The position numbers were made by a program, and so were the translations under genes. Below are positions 44,036-55,451 of a stretch of 64,000 bases of DNA, one piece after another. Below the pieces are notes generated by a model, which searched no databases, was not told the origin of the DNA, and worked only from the letters and a program-made list of their open reading frames with translations. The stretch is from Condylostoma magnum (Eukaryota; Ciliophora; Heterotrichea; Heterotrichida; Condylostomatidae), in NCBI GenBank assembly GCA_920105805.1, contig CAKKTI010000071.1:1285-65284 (forward strand), in the 5' to 3' direction. Position 1 is the stretch's first letter. The number at the start of each line of letters is the position of its first letter.

Positions 44036-45772
44036 ATGTTAAATTCGAAGTACAAGCCAAAGTTGTTAGGAGTTTAAAATTCTGTATTGGCGGAGCGGAG
44101 GAGGAGCAGTGTTATGAAATCTCCTAGGTAAATCTCAAGGAAACCGTCTGTGGGTGCTCTAACTGTGTAATCTTAAGTTATTTAAAAGAATACTTTTACT
44201 AACAATCTTAGACTTAGAAGGAAAAAAAGTTAAACTAGGCCTAAAACTGCTAACTTGACTTAAATTGAGGAGCAGTTGTAAGTTAGTAAGTCTCTTGGTA
44301 GTATTCATAATAATACTTTTGTTAAAGGAGTACAACCACGGAAGGGTAAGTAAAATTTGTAATTAAAAAGTTGAAAGTAAAAGAATAATGTTAGTATCAA
44401 GTCAAAGGTGTTTTGTATTGAGGGTAATTATCCTGATATAAGAGATTGAATGGTGCAATAAGGATGGACTGAAAATACTGATAATAATAGCATGTTATTC
44501 AATCTAAAATGAACAAGAAACTCTAGATTACCTTAAGGTTTGCTAAATGACTAAATAATCAATCATTACTGAAAAATGTATGAACTATCAACCAAATCTA
44601 GCTTTTGTATTAACATCAAGTCAATCAAGTAAATTGCTAATATTGACTAAGATTCATTCTACCCTAGATGCTTTAAGCTTAATGAAAATAATTCAGAAAC
44701 ATAATTCATTTTCTTGTATAAAATAGGAAGAACTGTAAGCATTTTAAAGCAGTTTTTGGAGTGCTATGATGGGTGAATAGATGAAATAATTCTTGTAGGG
44801 TATAACATTATAGTAAAATACTGTAATTACTTAAAAGATAAATAACAAGGAAAATTTGCTCCTTTGTCTAAAATTATAACTTAGTATGAGTGGAAGGTTT
44901 TAACTAGCAGAAGGCAGGAAGAGGCTCAATACTTTTTAAATAAAATTTCCTATACCAGCTATGTAATTTCTGTTTCTGATATTGAAAACGCTATATAGGA
45001 AGCAGTGCAATTAGATCCTTAATTCGGATTCATGGGAAAGAAAAATATCTGAATTGTTAAACCTGGTAGGAAGTCTAGAGGCAGAGATATCAAGTTGTTC
45101 AATAAGTTCAATTCTATTAAAAAGTATACAAATAGTAAAAACTCATGGGTAGTATAGAAGTATATAGAAAATCCACTTATAATTCTAAACAAAAAGTTTG
45201 ATATAAGATAATGGGTCCTTATTACATCTCTAAAACCTTTGGAATTTTGGATTTTTGAGGAATGTTATTTAAGATTTACGTGTGAGGATTATGACACTGG
45301 AAATTTAAATGAGTTATACAAGCATTTAACTAATAATTCTATTGCAAAATACAGTGAAAAGTTTAAATAAACTGATATTGAAGGATGCATGTGGGATATT
45401 AGTACTTTTAAAAATTACTTGATAAAAAATCATGGATAAGATTATTGGACAGAGTAGATTACGGAAAAAATGAACAAAATAATCTATTGATCATTACTTT
45501 CAGTTTAAAACTTAATCGGAGATAGAGAAAATTCCTTTGAATTAGTTGGATATGATTTTATGATAGATTAAAATATGTAGCCGTGGCTATTAGAAGTAAA
45601 TACTAGCCCTGCAATGGACTATTCCACAGTAACTTATAAACAGGAAATCACTGAAAAACTTGTGAAAAGAGTTTTAAAAGACACTTTAGATGTAGTTTTC
45701 ACTCATAAATTTGGAGTAGACAAATCCCTAACAAAAATTGGAGGATTTAATCGTTACATTGATACTAAATGA
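44036..45772 (+). CDS. Tubulin tyrosine ligase-like protein (TTLL3/8-type)
   Basis: The C-terminal 450 residues are a TTLL catalytic domain: KNIWIVKPGRKSRGRDIKLF (ATP-grasp entry), VVQKYIENPLI, KKFDIRQWVLITSLKPLEF, FEECYLRFTCEDY, and the nucleotide/Mg site ENSFELVGYDFMID … PWLLEVNTSPAM. The N-terminal YPDIRDWMVQQGWTEN element is typical of the TTLL3/TTLL8 glycylase branch, which adds glycine to axonemal tubulin. Many Trp are TGA. The start is uncertain: ATG 44036 or 44115 lies in a Ser/Lys/Arg-rich leader, in the same frame as the NIFK-like gene upstream. The stop is TGA 45770-45772. Confidence 0.9.
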
Positions 45773-45776
45773 TAGA

Positions 45777-48269
45777 TTATTTAAATATTTTTTCAAAAAT
45801 TTCCCTTCTGATACTTTCTTGTATATTTTGGTCTATTTCTGCTACTGCAATTTCGAGATCTGATGTAACTGGCCTATGATCGGAATATTAGTACTCAATT
45901 CTCTAATAGTTCATTTATTATAAGTTTTTCCCACAATATAGAATTCTATCACACCATGCAGGAGCTCTTTTCTTCTTAGATGAGTCTAATTGGTCACTTT
46001 CAATATCAAATTTATATGTAGGCAGAAAATTTAGCTCTCCTTCTTCATATTTGCTTAAAACTGAATGATTAGCTTATTTAGCTAGTATCAGTTAATCATT
46101 CAACTGCATTTTCTGCATGTTTTACTTTTGATAAGCTTTTCTAGCTTGTTTATTCTCCATTTGCAATCTGAAATTTAAATCCCCACATAATATTTATATA
46201 TCATGGTCTTATATTCTATATTACTTATAGTTTTTTTATTGATAACCTCTAGATTAGATTATTTCTAGTTGTTAGAGTCTTGTTTATGAGTTTTAACCGC
46301 TTTAAAGATGGCAATTTTAAACACATATAGAAGTTTCAATAATATCGAATCTAATTAAAACAGCTCCTTTATTACCCACAATACCTCCAAATCCAACTTT
46401 AACCTAATCTATTTCAACCTTACTAATAAACTATGCCAGATGCTGCTTTGCAAACAGTCCAATGTATTAGCCTACCATAGCTTAGGATCGTATCATGAAA
46501 TAAGGTACCTCAATACCAATTTACCTCAATATCATCTATTCCCACTAAGTGACATTTTCACTATTATTTCCCTACTATATAACATTTGATGCATTTAACT
46601 TAACAATCTCCTAGAATGCAACAATTATAATATCAGGCTGATGGTAACCCAATAGCATTTCTCGTATATCATATTAATCAGGAGGCTACCTTCCTGCTAA
46701 ATTTCAACTGCAAATTCTCATGGAAAATCTCATCCATTATGTAAAATCTTAAGCTCTTAGCTATAAACTTTAATTAAGCAGTCTTACAAACTAACTCGAG
46801 TTTTATTTTCCTAAAATCAAATCCATTCCTGACTATTTATGACTATCTTAATAGGAAGAATTGATTCTTTCAAACGATTGTAATCCTTTTTAAAATAATC
46901 TCCTTCACCCTCTTTTCCCATTACGAATTTCTTAAGATGATTGAGAATTCTATCCTGAGTATTAAAAGCTTAAAGTATCTCCATTATTTGCTCATAAATC
47001 TGCAAAAAGTTGATAAAGCGGGCTTTAAATATCCTCTTGATTAAAAGCTATTCCCAGTGTTTTCAGAATTCTTGTTATTGTATATCATGCTATTTTAGAT
47101 TGAACTATATTTGTACGACACAAACAATCTAAACAGTTAACTCTTAGTGCTCCTTTTTACCTGTATATTGTTTAATCAAAGTTTCCGCAATAGTATATAT
47201 AATGGTTGGCTGTATCTTCTATAACATTTTATAATTATTTCTATGTGCTTTATTTACCTAATTTCTAACTTCCATAATAATCGAAATGGAAGTAATAAAT
47301 ATTTTCTTCATATTTTCTCTGATTTTGCTATAATAGTCTTTTGAGTGCTTCTGATAATAAAGATTCACTTCTCTTAGAGTATTGTAAGAGATTTAAAATT
47401 CCTATATTAGTATACTTGCCTAATAAATAATCTAAATGCTTTTAAAAAGGATCATCCATTATTTCAGATGATCTAGTTAGTTCTATTTTACCATCAACTT
47501 ACTACCAGAAGACAGGTATTGACCCTCTTAGCAATATTAGAACATATCATAATGAGTTAATCTACAGTAGTTGCTCAGTTTCAACAAAATTTGAAGTGTT
47601 TCCTTATTCATCTAAGCCTCTAGAGTTAAACCTTATACCTGTTCTCTTCTTAGACCTTCTTGAAATAATTCCTAGCATAATTTGATTACTTTTAATTTAC
47701 GAGCTCCTTATAGAAACAAATCCTTGTATTACCGGAATCAGCCATCTGGTATCGATTTACTACACCAGAAAATCATCAAATAGCTTTTTGTTCCAATAGT
47801 ACATATCATCAGCATTGTCATGCAAATTTATACTAGAAACTTAATTCTACATGGATAATGTTAAGTGATAATCAAAGGAAAAATAGAACCCAGACTATAA
47901 AAGATGTGTAATGCTCTAAATCTACCTTTATATTTGTTAATCATCAAATTAGAAACTCCAATCATAAGGAATAAGTTTGACTCATTTTATCAAATATATT
48001 TGTTTAGTACCAATCTATCCAACTTGTTCAGCATTTGTTACAATTATAATAAACGATTATTCTTGAAGAGTTATTATACCAAACATCATATATGCATGAA
48101 GGGTTTTAATATTAGAATCCTATCTTAGATCAAAATTAACTAAGCATCTAGCTTAACCACTTTTACGCTCTATAACTAACTACTGATTTTACCCAATTTC
48201 CTCAACCTTTTTAAAACTTACAACAAAAAAGCTCTAAGAGCAATATAAATTGAACTTATATTAATCCAT
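45777..48269 (-). CDS. Synaptojanin-like SAC plus inositol-polyphosphate 5-phosphatase (830 aa)
   Basis: It combines two phosphoinositide phosphatase domains. The SAC domain (about 1-480) has MFGIITLQEQSFIIIVTNAE, LLQSGFYFSFDYHLTLS, ISRRSKKRTGIRFNSRG, NFVETEQLL and the CX5R site RVNCLDCLCRTNIVQ (the usual CLDR here reads CLCR). The 5-phosphatase domain (about 560-810) has ILCGDLNFRL, RAPAWCDRILY and YSDHRPV. This pairing is the synaptojanin/Inp51 plan for stripping PI(4,5)P2 during endocytosis. No proline-rich tail is present. The stop is TAA 45777-45779, facing the TTLL stop across 4 nt. The ATG lies 4 nt after the stop of the upstream gene. Confidence 0.93.
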
Positions 48270-48273
48270 TTAA

Positions 48274-48936
48274 TTACATTAAATCTGATATTTTTACTCG
48301 TCTCATCCCTCTTAATGGAATATTTGGCTGCTTTTACTTCCTCATTTCAATCTCAAATCGTTTACCATAATCCACTTTAGGCTTAAAGTTCTACTTTACA
48401 ACATTTTCATAGTATCATTTCCTTCTATCAGCCGCTCAGTTCCTTTCTTTACTAGATTTTACAGAGTCATTTGGCAAATCTCTGAACACACAGTAATCTA
48501 CTTTAGATTTAGGTGTTCTTACTCTAAAACTTTCATCACTAAGATTTTCGTCGGCAATACTTGCGGAAATTTGTGAAAAATCGAAATTATCACCGAATTG
48601 TTGCTTTAGTACTTCAGGACTTACTGATACTTTTGTTCTTATTATTGGATCGTACCCTGGACCTCTGTCTCCTACTAGGTAAATTGTAACTACCTCTCCA
48701 TTTGGTAAAGCTTTTTGTATTGAAGGGGGAGGGAGTCCTTTAGCCTTTCGTATAGTTGAGGAGGGAATACATATAGGAATTCTTATTCTTCTAGGTCCTT
48801 GGGACTTTACTTCTTAAATTTATGGTTAGTCTTAAGATTTTTGTAGTTTTGGAGATTAGGAGCTAAGTCTGTTTCCATGCATAATTCTACGGCCTATTTA
48901 GCCTACTGGAGATAAAGATTATCTGTGATGGCTCAT
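48274..48936 (-). CDS. Unidentified basic protein (220 aa)
   Basis: It starts MSHHRQSLSPVGQIGRRIMH. The N-terminal third is Ser/Gln/Arg-rich and low-complexity, the middle has a compact hydrophobic segment (NGEVVTIYLVGDRGPGYDPI), and the C-terminus is basic and charged (WAADRRKWYYENVVKQ … RFEIEMRKQKQP). The stop is TAA 48274-48276. No family is recognised. Only 4 nt separate this stop from the start of the synaptojanin-like gene on the same strand. Confidence 0.7.
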
Positions 48937-49214
48937 GCTTGATAGGTCTGTTGATTTTATTATCAAATGTGGATGTAATTGATGAGAGTTAGTGGTTTTG
49001 AGTATGCTATAAGAAGAATTATGGAAGAAATTTCAGATGATTAATTAATGTAATTGTATAAGAAAGTATTTAGGTTTAAGTAATAGCTAAATCAATCAGT
49101 ATATAATATATTAAACAAATTCCCTATTTCAGTATAAACAGTACTTAATTTTATCAATAATTTACTCATAGAAGACTTATATAAAATCAGACTTAATTTA
49201 GTATATTTAATAAC

Positions 49215-49997
49215 ATGGGTTGTTGTATGATTCGTGATCGCTAAGGAAATGAAGTTCTGAAACTTACAGCTTTTGAGTTTAAAATAAAACTAGCAGAAGG
49301 CAGCTCAGTCTGGGCTAATATGAAATTCGATGATTACTACAAAGCTTTATCGGAGGAGGACGACATATCAATCGATAATAAAAATTTGACTTAGATTATA
49401 AAAGATCTAAAGCTTAATATAGACCAAATAGATGACGAAACTACACCTTACGGCTACTTTTTCAAACAATGTAAAGAAGGAGGTGAATATCTTAAGAAAA
49501 AATTGATTACATCTGCCTTACTTCTTGCACCTGTACACGAGGACTAAAAGGCTCTTTATATTTATAAGCATTATATAGGGCAGAATAATGATATTTATAA
49601 GGAAGATTTTGAATTAGTCTTATAGGATGTTTGCTTTGCGGCTGTTTGGATTACTCCTTATCTGAGTATTTCTAATGATATAACAGAGTAATAATTAAAA
49701 GAATATAGCAGCCAGGTGTAGCTAGGTGTTGAGGTATTGGCTAAAGAATATACTGAATAGTTTTTCATCAAAAAAGATCATTATACATTTGATAAATTTG
49801 GGTAAAAAGTAAGGAAAAACAGTCATTGGAGAAATATTTTTTGGGCAGTTTCACTTAGATGCAAAATTAAAGAGTTTATTAAACAAGAAACTGCAAATAC
49901 GATGGAGACTCCTAGGTAGTTAAAATTTAGAAAATGATACATTGATTACAATCATAGAATGAGCAAAAGGCTAGAATATAGTATTTTAGTACTATAA
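49215..49997 (+). CDS. Lipid-anchored protein of unknown function (260 aa)
   Basis: It starts MGCCMIRDRQGNE, a strong myristoylation plus double-Cys palmitoylation signal, so the protein probably sits on the inner face of a membrane. The remainder is mixed α/β with no recognised fold (GSSVWANMKFDDYYKALS, GEYLKKKLITSALLLAPV, VCFAAVWITPYLSISND). It ends near TAA 49995-49997, with an earlier TGA at 49935-49937 as an alternative. It converges with the cytidylyltransferase gene, 37 nt between stops. Confidence 0.72.
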
Positions 49998-50034
49998 AAG
50001 GTTAATAGTAACTATAGTATTCAACATACTATTA

Positions 50035-51750
50035 TTAAATTGTTATTCTGAATTCATTTCGTGATACTTTAGTTAATCCTTATACTTTCACTAAGGTTAA
50101 ATCATCTATTTGATTTTCACCTAAGTTGTCTACGATTATCTATTGCTCAGAATTGAAAAAGTTTTAGTATATATTTGAATCAATGTGTTTTATATATAGG
50201 TACGATCCCTCAACAACCTGCTAATTAGAAATCATTCCGCTTTATTATGATCTCATTTCTTAGTTTGACATTTTAAGCCTATTTATAGCATAAACAACAT
50301 CATTTAACTAAGCATCCCCTTGAAGATAAAGCAGCTGTAATATTGGATCTAAAGCATTTCTATCTCTTGCTTCTAATTCCTTCTTTAATTTTATATTTTC
50401 ATTATGTATCTTTTCATTTAAGCATCTCATATTATGCAGATCTCTCGACATGAATTTATACTACTACTCCATCCTTTACACCTTTTCCTCCATTTTACTA
50501 ATTATTTCCTTAACATTTCCTACTAACTAAATCTCTTGGACGTACTCCCTAGTAGAATAATAAGCATTCTCATTGGCTACCATTCTTACATTTCTTTCAA
50601 CATAGGCTTTTCTATTTTCAACAATTCGGCTTACTATATCCTCAGCACTAAGTTTGCATTCACTATCTAACTCCTGGTATATGCCTAAATTCTTTGGTAT
50701 TAAATAAGGATCTTCCCCTGCAGCTAGATCAACTAAATTCTTATGGTTTGTTCCTTAGACCACTACTGAGATATTATAATTTTTAATCATTTCTTCCGTT
50801 ACAGCCCATGGAGCTCCTATTACTACATCATCCACGTACTTTATTGATAGTAAATTTAAAGTTCTTTCGTATAAATTCATAATTGGGTAGTTTGATCCTT
50901 TGTGCTCATTAACAGTATGATCATCATGTACTCCAACTATGAGATAATCTCCCAATTCCTTAGCCTTTTTCAATGTTTTAACATGCCCAATATGTATTAG
51001 GTCAAATGCTCCATCAATATACACCACTTTGTCATCTGGCTTTGGGGTTGAATTATTAGCAAACTATCTCAGACGTCTTGTAGTAGCAAAGAATTACTTA
51101 TTACCCCCCTGCTCCTAATACTAATTAGCAGACTGCCCAGACTCACTTATAGGCTCGCTGGTAGTCATCAACAACATCTTCCCTACCATCTCCGTTGTTG
51201 AGACTCCCTCAGTCCTTTTAATAATTTTCAACATCCCTGCGTTCCTTACGTCTTCATAAGCATCGGTCCCAGTGTCTTTTCTAATAGCTAAATCATCTCC
51301 ATGGGCAACAAAATCACATCCAACTCTATTCAAAATCTCAGGTGTTACATAATATTCTACTCCCATTATAACCTCATCTACCCATTTACAGGCTTCGATC
51401 ATTATAGCTCTTTCGTCTTGAGACATCACAGGCGGACCCTTACATCTTCGTATTTCATCATCTGCTATCACTCCCATCACCAAAATATCTCCAAGCTGCT
51501 TTGCCTGTCTCATTGCGTTAAAGTGTCCAGAGTGGATTATGTCCATACATGAGGCCATGTAAACTCTAGTATTCGGGGTTTTGAGGGAAGCTGGGATCGT
51601 TTCTAGGGATTATACTAATTAATCTATTTAAGCATCTGCTTGTAATATCTCTTACTATGTTGCATCTGCGTATAGAGTTATTAGTATATCTTTTAGCTAG
51701 GGATTCTCGTCTATTTTGGCAAGACAGATACCGAAGAGTCTAGGATCCAT
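50035..51750 (-). CDS. PCYT2: Ethanolamine-phosphate cytidylyltransferase (571 aa)
   Basis: The CDP-ethanolamine enzyme of the Kennedy pathway, with the diagnostic two tandem cytidylyltransferase domains. The first (about 67-210) has ASCMDIIHSGHFNAMRQA (HxGH), DDEIRRCKGPPVMSQDER and CDFVAHGDD. The second (about 225-345) has VYIDGAFDLIHIGHVKTLKK (HxGH), GSNYPIMNLYERTLNLL and YVDDVVIGAPW. A 65-residue N-terminal leader and a C-terminal coiled-coil extension of about 200 residues (KMEEKVQRMEQQYKF) are unusual for the family. The end is TAA TAA TAG (50029-50037); reading on would overlap the opposing gene extensively. Confidence 0.95.
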
Positions 51751-51963
51751 TTATGTTTGAAAATTATTGCGTGAGACCAATAAAAAAAGTTAAATATTGA
51801 TTATCCTATGCAGTCTTTATTTTTTAAACAATTAATATAAGATTATAGTTTGTATAGCTTGAATGCATACTTTTAGAACTGCTTATACTAAATTTATATT
51901 AGTTTGATATTAAATAATTACAGCACAATATAAGATCTAAATCTATAAATTTATCTGTTAAAT

Positions 51964-52680
51964 ATGGAATCAACACTAAGCTAGCGCTCAAGTAGTTTAG
52001 CACAGGCAAAAAGAACAAGGAAATAAATGGAAAGAGATGCCTAACTATTGGCTAATAGAATAAAACTACTACAATAGGAAGAAGAAAAAACCTGGAAGAA
52101 AATAGAAGAAACTAAGAAAAAAACTAAAGAAATTGTAAATTTGAAAAAAAAGAAAGTTGAAAGACATTCATAGAAAGAGGAATTCAGAAGGAAAAAGGAA
52201 ATTTATTTACAAGAATAAAAAGAGAAATAAAGAAGACTAAAAATAGAAAGAGAAAGAGGAAAAGGTGATGCTAAAAATAACATTTTAACTTAAAGGCGTT
52301 AGGAAGCATAATAACTCAAAACTTAAAGATAATTGAATGATTAATACAAAAAGGAATTTAAAGAGTAAATTAGACAATAAAATCTAAATAGAAAGCTATA
52401 AATAAAGTCTTAAGAATAGAATGGAACAAGGAAAATTCAGCGCTATCATAATAAACGAATTTAAAACTTCTAAACTTAATACCAGGAAAGAATTGAACAG
52501 GAGGAGCAAACTAAGAAGCAAAAGGAGGAATAGCTTATGGAAATGGAGATGCTAGAAATGGAACTGATAAAGAAACTACAGAATACATAAATGGTGCAGA
52601 AAAAGGCATATGAAGATTTAGAGAGTGTTATAAATTTGCCAAGTTCAAATGAAAATTTTGAAGCTGGAAATACGCAGTGA
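51964..52680 (+). CDS. Coiled-coil protein (238 aa)
   Basis: It starts MESTLSQRSSSLAQAKRTRK. Nearly the entire length is Lys/Glu/Gln-rich α-helical coiled coil (RIKLLQQEEEKTWKKIEETK, QEEQTKKQKEEQLMEMEMLE), ending FEAGNTQ at TGA 52678-52680. It is probably cytoskeletal. The MORN gene starts 21 nt downstream on the same strand, with both genes facing away from the cytidylyltransferase. Confidence 0.8.
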
Positions 52681-52701
52681 TTTATAAAATTTAATATAAA
52701 A

Positions 52702-53676
52702 ATGGGATAAGCTAACTGTACATCTTGCAACTGTAATGGTCGTGAGAAAGAGTCTATTGTAGAATTAGATATATACAAGGAGTAATTTTAAGAGTGTGGG
52801 TTTTAGAAAAGTGAATTTTAAAGTAATTAAATCGAAAAAAGTTCTCTAAGGGTTTCTTTTGATATGAAGTAAAAAATAGCTAAAATATACAGGATTATTT
52901 ATGTTCAATATGCATTAAAGTTTTTCAGTAGACTTGTAGACAATAACAAACGTAATAGGTATAAAAGAATGGAAAGGATGCCTTACACTTTAAACAATGG
53001 AGCTATATACACAGGGCAGTGATTATAAAGAGATAAAGATGGATATGGGGTTTAAGTATGACCAGATGGAGCTAAGTACGAAGGTTATTGATAAAGAAAC
53101 AAGGCCAATGGGTATGGAAAATTTTCTCATGTTGATGGAGATGTATACTAAGGGTGGTGGGTGAATGACAGAGCATATGGATTTGGTAGTTACATGAACT
53201 AAAACGGTGTAACTTATTCCGGTGAATGAAAAGCAGATCTACAGAACGGCTATGGAAAGGAAACCTGGGCTGACGGCAGCGTTTACCAGGGATTCTACCA
53301 CAACGGTTAAAAGCACGGAACGGGGCTGTATATATGATGCGACGGATCTCGGTACACAGGACAATGAATAGATAATCAAATATGTGGAACAGGAATATAC
53401 TCATGATTTGACGGCAGATAATATAAAGGAGAATGATACAATAATATGATGCATGGAACTGGGAAGTACAGATGAAAAGATGGAAGAACTTATAAAGGAT
53501 AATACAAATTTGACAAAAAGCATGGACAAGGAGTTTATAAGTGAAAAGATGGAAGAGAGTATAGCGGAGGATGGAAAAACGGAAAATAGCATGGAGAAGG
53601 ACTTTATAGATTAGCCAACTAAAAACAAAGAAAAGGATTATGGGAGAATGGCCGCAGGGTAAAATGGATTGACTGA
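52702..53676 (+). CDS. Lipid-anchored MORN-repeat protein (324 aa)
   Basis: It starts MGQANCTSCNCNG, suggesting myristoylation with nearby palmitoylated Cys. After about 90 residues comes a continuous array of about nine MORN repeats (NNGAIYTGQW, DGYGVQVWPDGAKYEGYW, GYGKFSHVDGDVYQGWW, HGTGLYIWCDGSRYTGQW, HGQGVYKWKDGREYSGGW). MORN arrays bind membranes and scaffold cortical or ciliary complexes. Most of the repeat Trp codons are TGA and some are TGG, making this gene the clearest internal proof of TGA=Trp. The final TGA (53674-53676), 24 nt from the opposing gene's stop, must terminate. Confidence 0.92.
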
Positions 53677-53700
53677 TTTCTGTATATAAATCTAAATTTA

Positions 53701-55341
53701 CTAAACTTCTCCTCCCCAGTTTCTATTCAAATCTTTAGAATAGCTGAAATTTTCACTACCTTTTGCCATTTCAACATGCTGCCTACCATCAGCATCAGTT
53801 ACTAAATGTCTTGGAATTGTTGTATTTTCACACCATCCCTCACCACCTGCAATATGCCATGCATTTCTCACAATTAACTCAAACTCATCATCATTATCAA
53901 CACTTGCACTGATATCCTTATAATAGTCTTCAAACTCCTCAACAGTCACTTGTCCGTCTTTCTCTAAAGTATCCCACTGCGACATAAATTCAAGTAAAAT
54001 CTAATCAGCTGTTTTTGAGCCGTTTATGAAATCAGGGTGATATGATACATCGTAGGCTAGTCTCATGTCTTCTATATTCACTGCACCATCACTATTTTTA
54101 TCTAGCTTGTTATAAGCCATCCTTACAAGCCTTCTACGCCTGTTGTTTAAAGTTCCCCTCAACCCTCTTAAAAACTCATCATAAGTAATCTTTCCATCCC
54201 CATCTCTATCAAAATACCTATAAAGTTAGTCTAGCTCAACTGGCGTAAGAATATGCCCATTATCCCTCAAAGCATACTCAAACTCATGCCTATCCAGCTT
54301 CCTATCTCCATTATTATCCATTCTTCTGAAAACTATGCCAAGTCCTCTGATTCCATTTGCTCCTCTTCTTAAAATTTCCTCTTTTATACGGTTTATAAGT
54401 TCCGTAGGAACTTAAGCTCTCATCTTGTATGCATGGGAACCTTTAGCACCTCTTATAGCAAAAATCTTACAGAATTCCTAATAATCCAGACTTCCATTCA
54501 AATCTGAGTCATATCTGTCAAAAAGCATCCTCACCTCCTAAGGTTAGAAATAACACCCAAATCTCTCTAAAACCTGTATAAATTCACTGAAACTGACTGA
54601 ATTTGACTCATCTAAGTCAAAATGCCTGAAAACTCTCATCATTGTTTTTCCCTCATCATCGTTCCCTTTAGAATTTTACCTTAATTTCTCGTATATAATC
54701 GACTCAAGTTGACTAATTCTGTCCTCTGCACTGGCTGACATAGGAAGTCCCCATAAGGCTGGCAGTGTATCTCTATATAGTCCCTCTAGCTCCCTTGAGA
54801 CATTGCAAAGCATGTGTTGATGCATTTCTACGAACTAATTTTCCGTTATAGCTCCATTCTATGAGAATCTCTGCACAAATTGCTGGAAATGTGATTGTAG
54901 TTCCTAAGCTGTTACTTTATTTTACAGAACTTAAGGGTGCATTTACGGCTTTAGGGAAAATCTGAGACTTTGGACGTTTATCTGACCACGTTTTTCCTTA
55001 TCCAGAAACTGCCATATTTCTCTTAGAGTTGATTGAAGAGCCTATGAGAAGTTCTGAAGAAAACCATCAGCGAATTCTTATTAGGATATCAAATTATCTC
55101 TATTTTAATCAAAAAAGCGGAAAAGTTCGGATAAGTCTTGAGAACTGGTGAATAGGCCTGCTTCATTAAGAAAATTTTCAAAATCACCCTTTGAGATGCT
55201 TCTTTATCCTGAGTAGTCATGTTTCTGAGGTAAAATTACATTGAATAGTTATAAGGTTTAGTCAATTGAGCATAATTGCTTTTAATATAGCAGGTATTTT
55301 AGCCTGTCTAATAGTCTTGGGACTTTACTCACGAGTTCCAT
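53701..55341 (-). CDS. Calcyphosin-like multi-EF-hand protein (546 aa)
   Basis: At least five EF-hand motifs are spread along the protein: FFDQNRDNLISQQEF, FDLDESNSVSFSEF, YDSDLNGSLDYQEF, MDNNGDRKLDRHEF, FDRDGDGKITYDEF and LDKNSDGAVNIEDM. A C-terminal block (NAWHIAGGEGWCENTTIPRH … GSENFSYSKDL) closely matches the end of ciliate calcyphosin-like proteins, which finish WGG-x-(I/V). Here translation must stop at TAG 53701-53703, because the next in-frame TGA lies about 270 nt into the opposing MORN gene. A further TAA and TAG follow immediately. It is probably a ciliary or cortical Ca2+ sensor. Confidence 0.93.
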
Positions 55342-55451
55342 TTTTAAATAGTATTTGTTTGATAATTAGTGGAATAGTTAGTTGTATATTATGGAATCGC
55401 TGCACTTGCAGATTTATAAGCATTTAACTAAAAAATTTAGTACATATTTTC

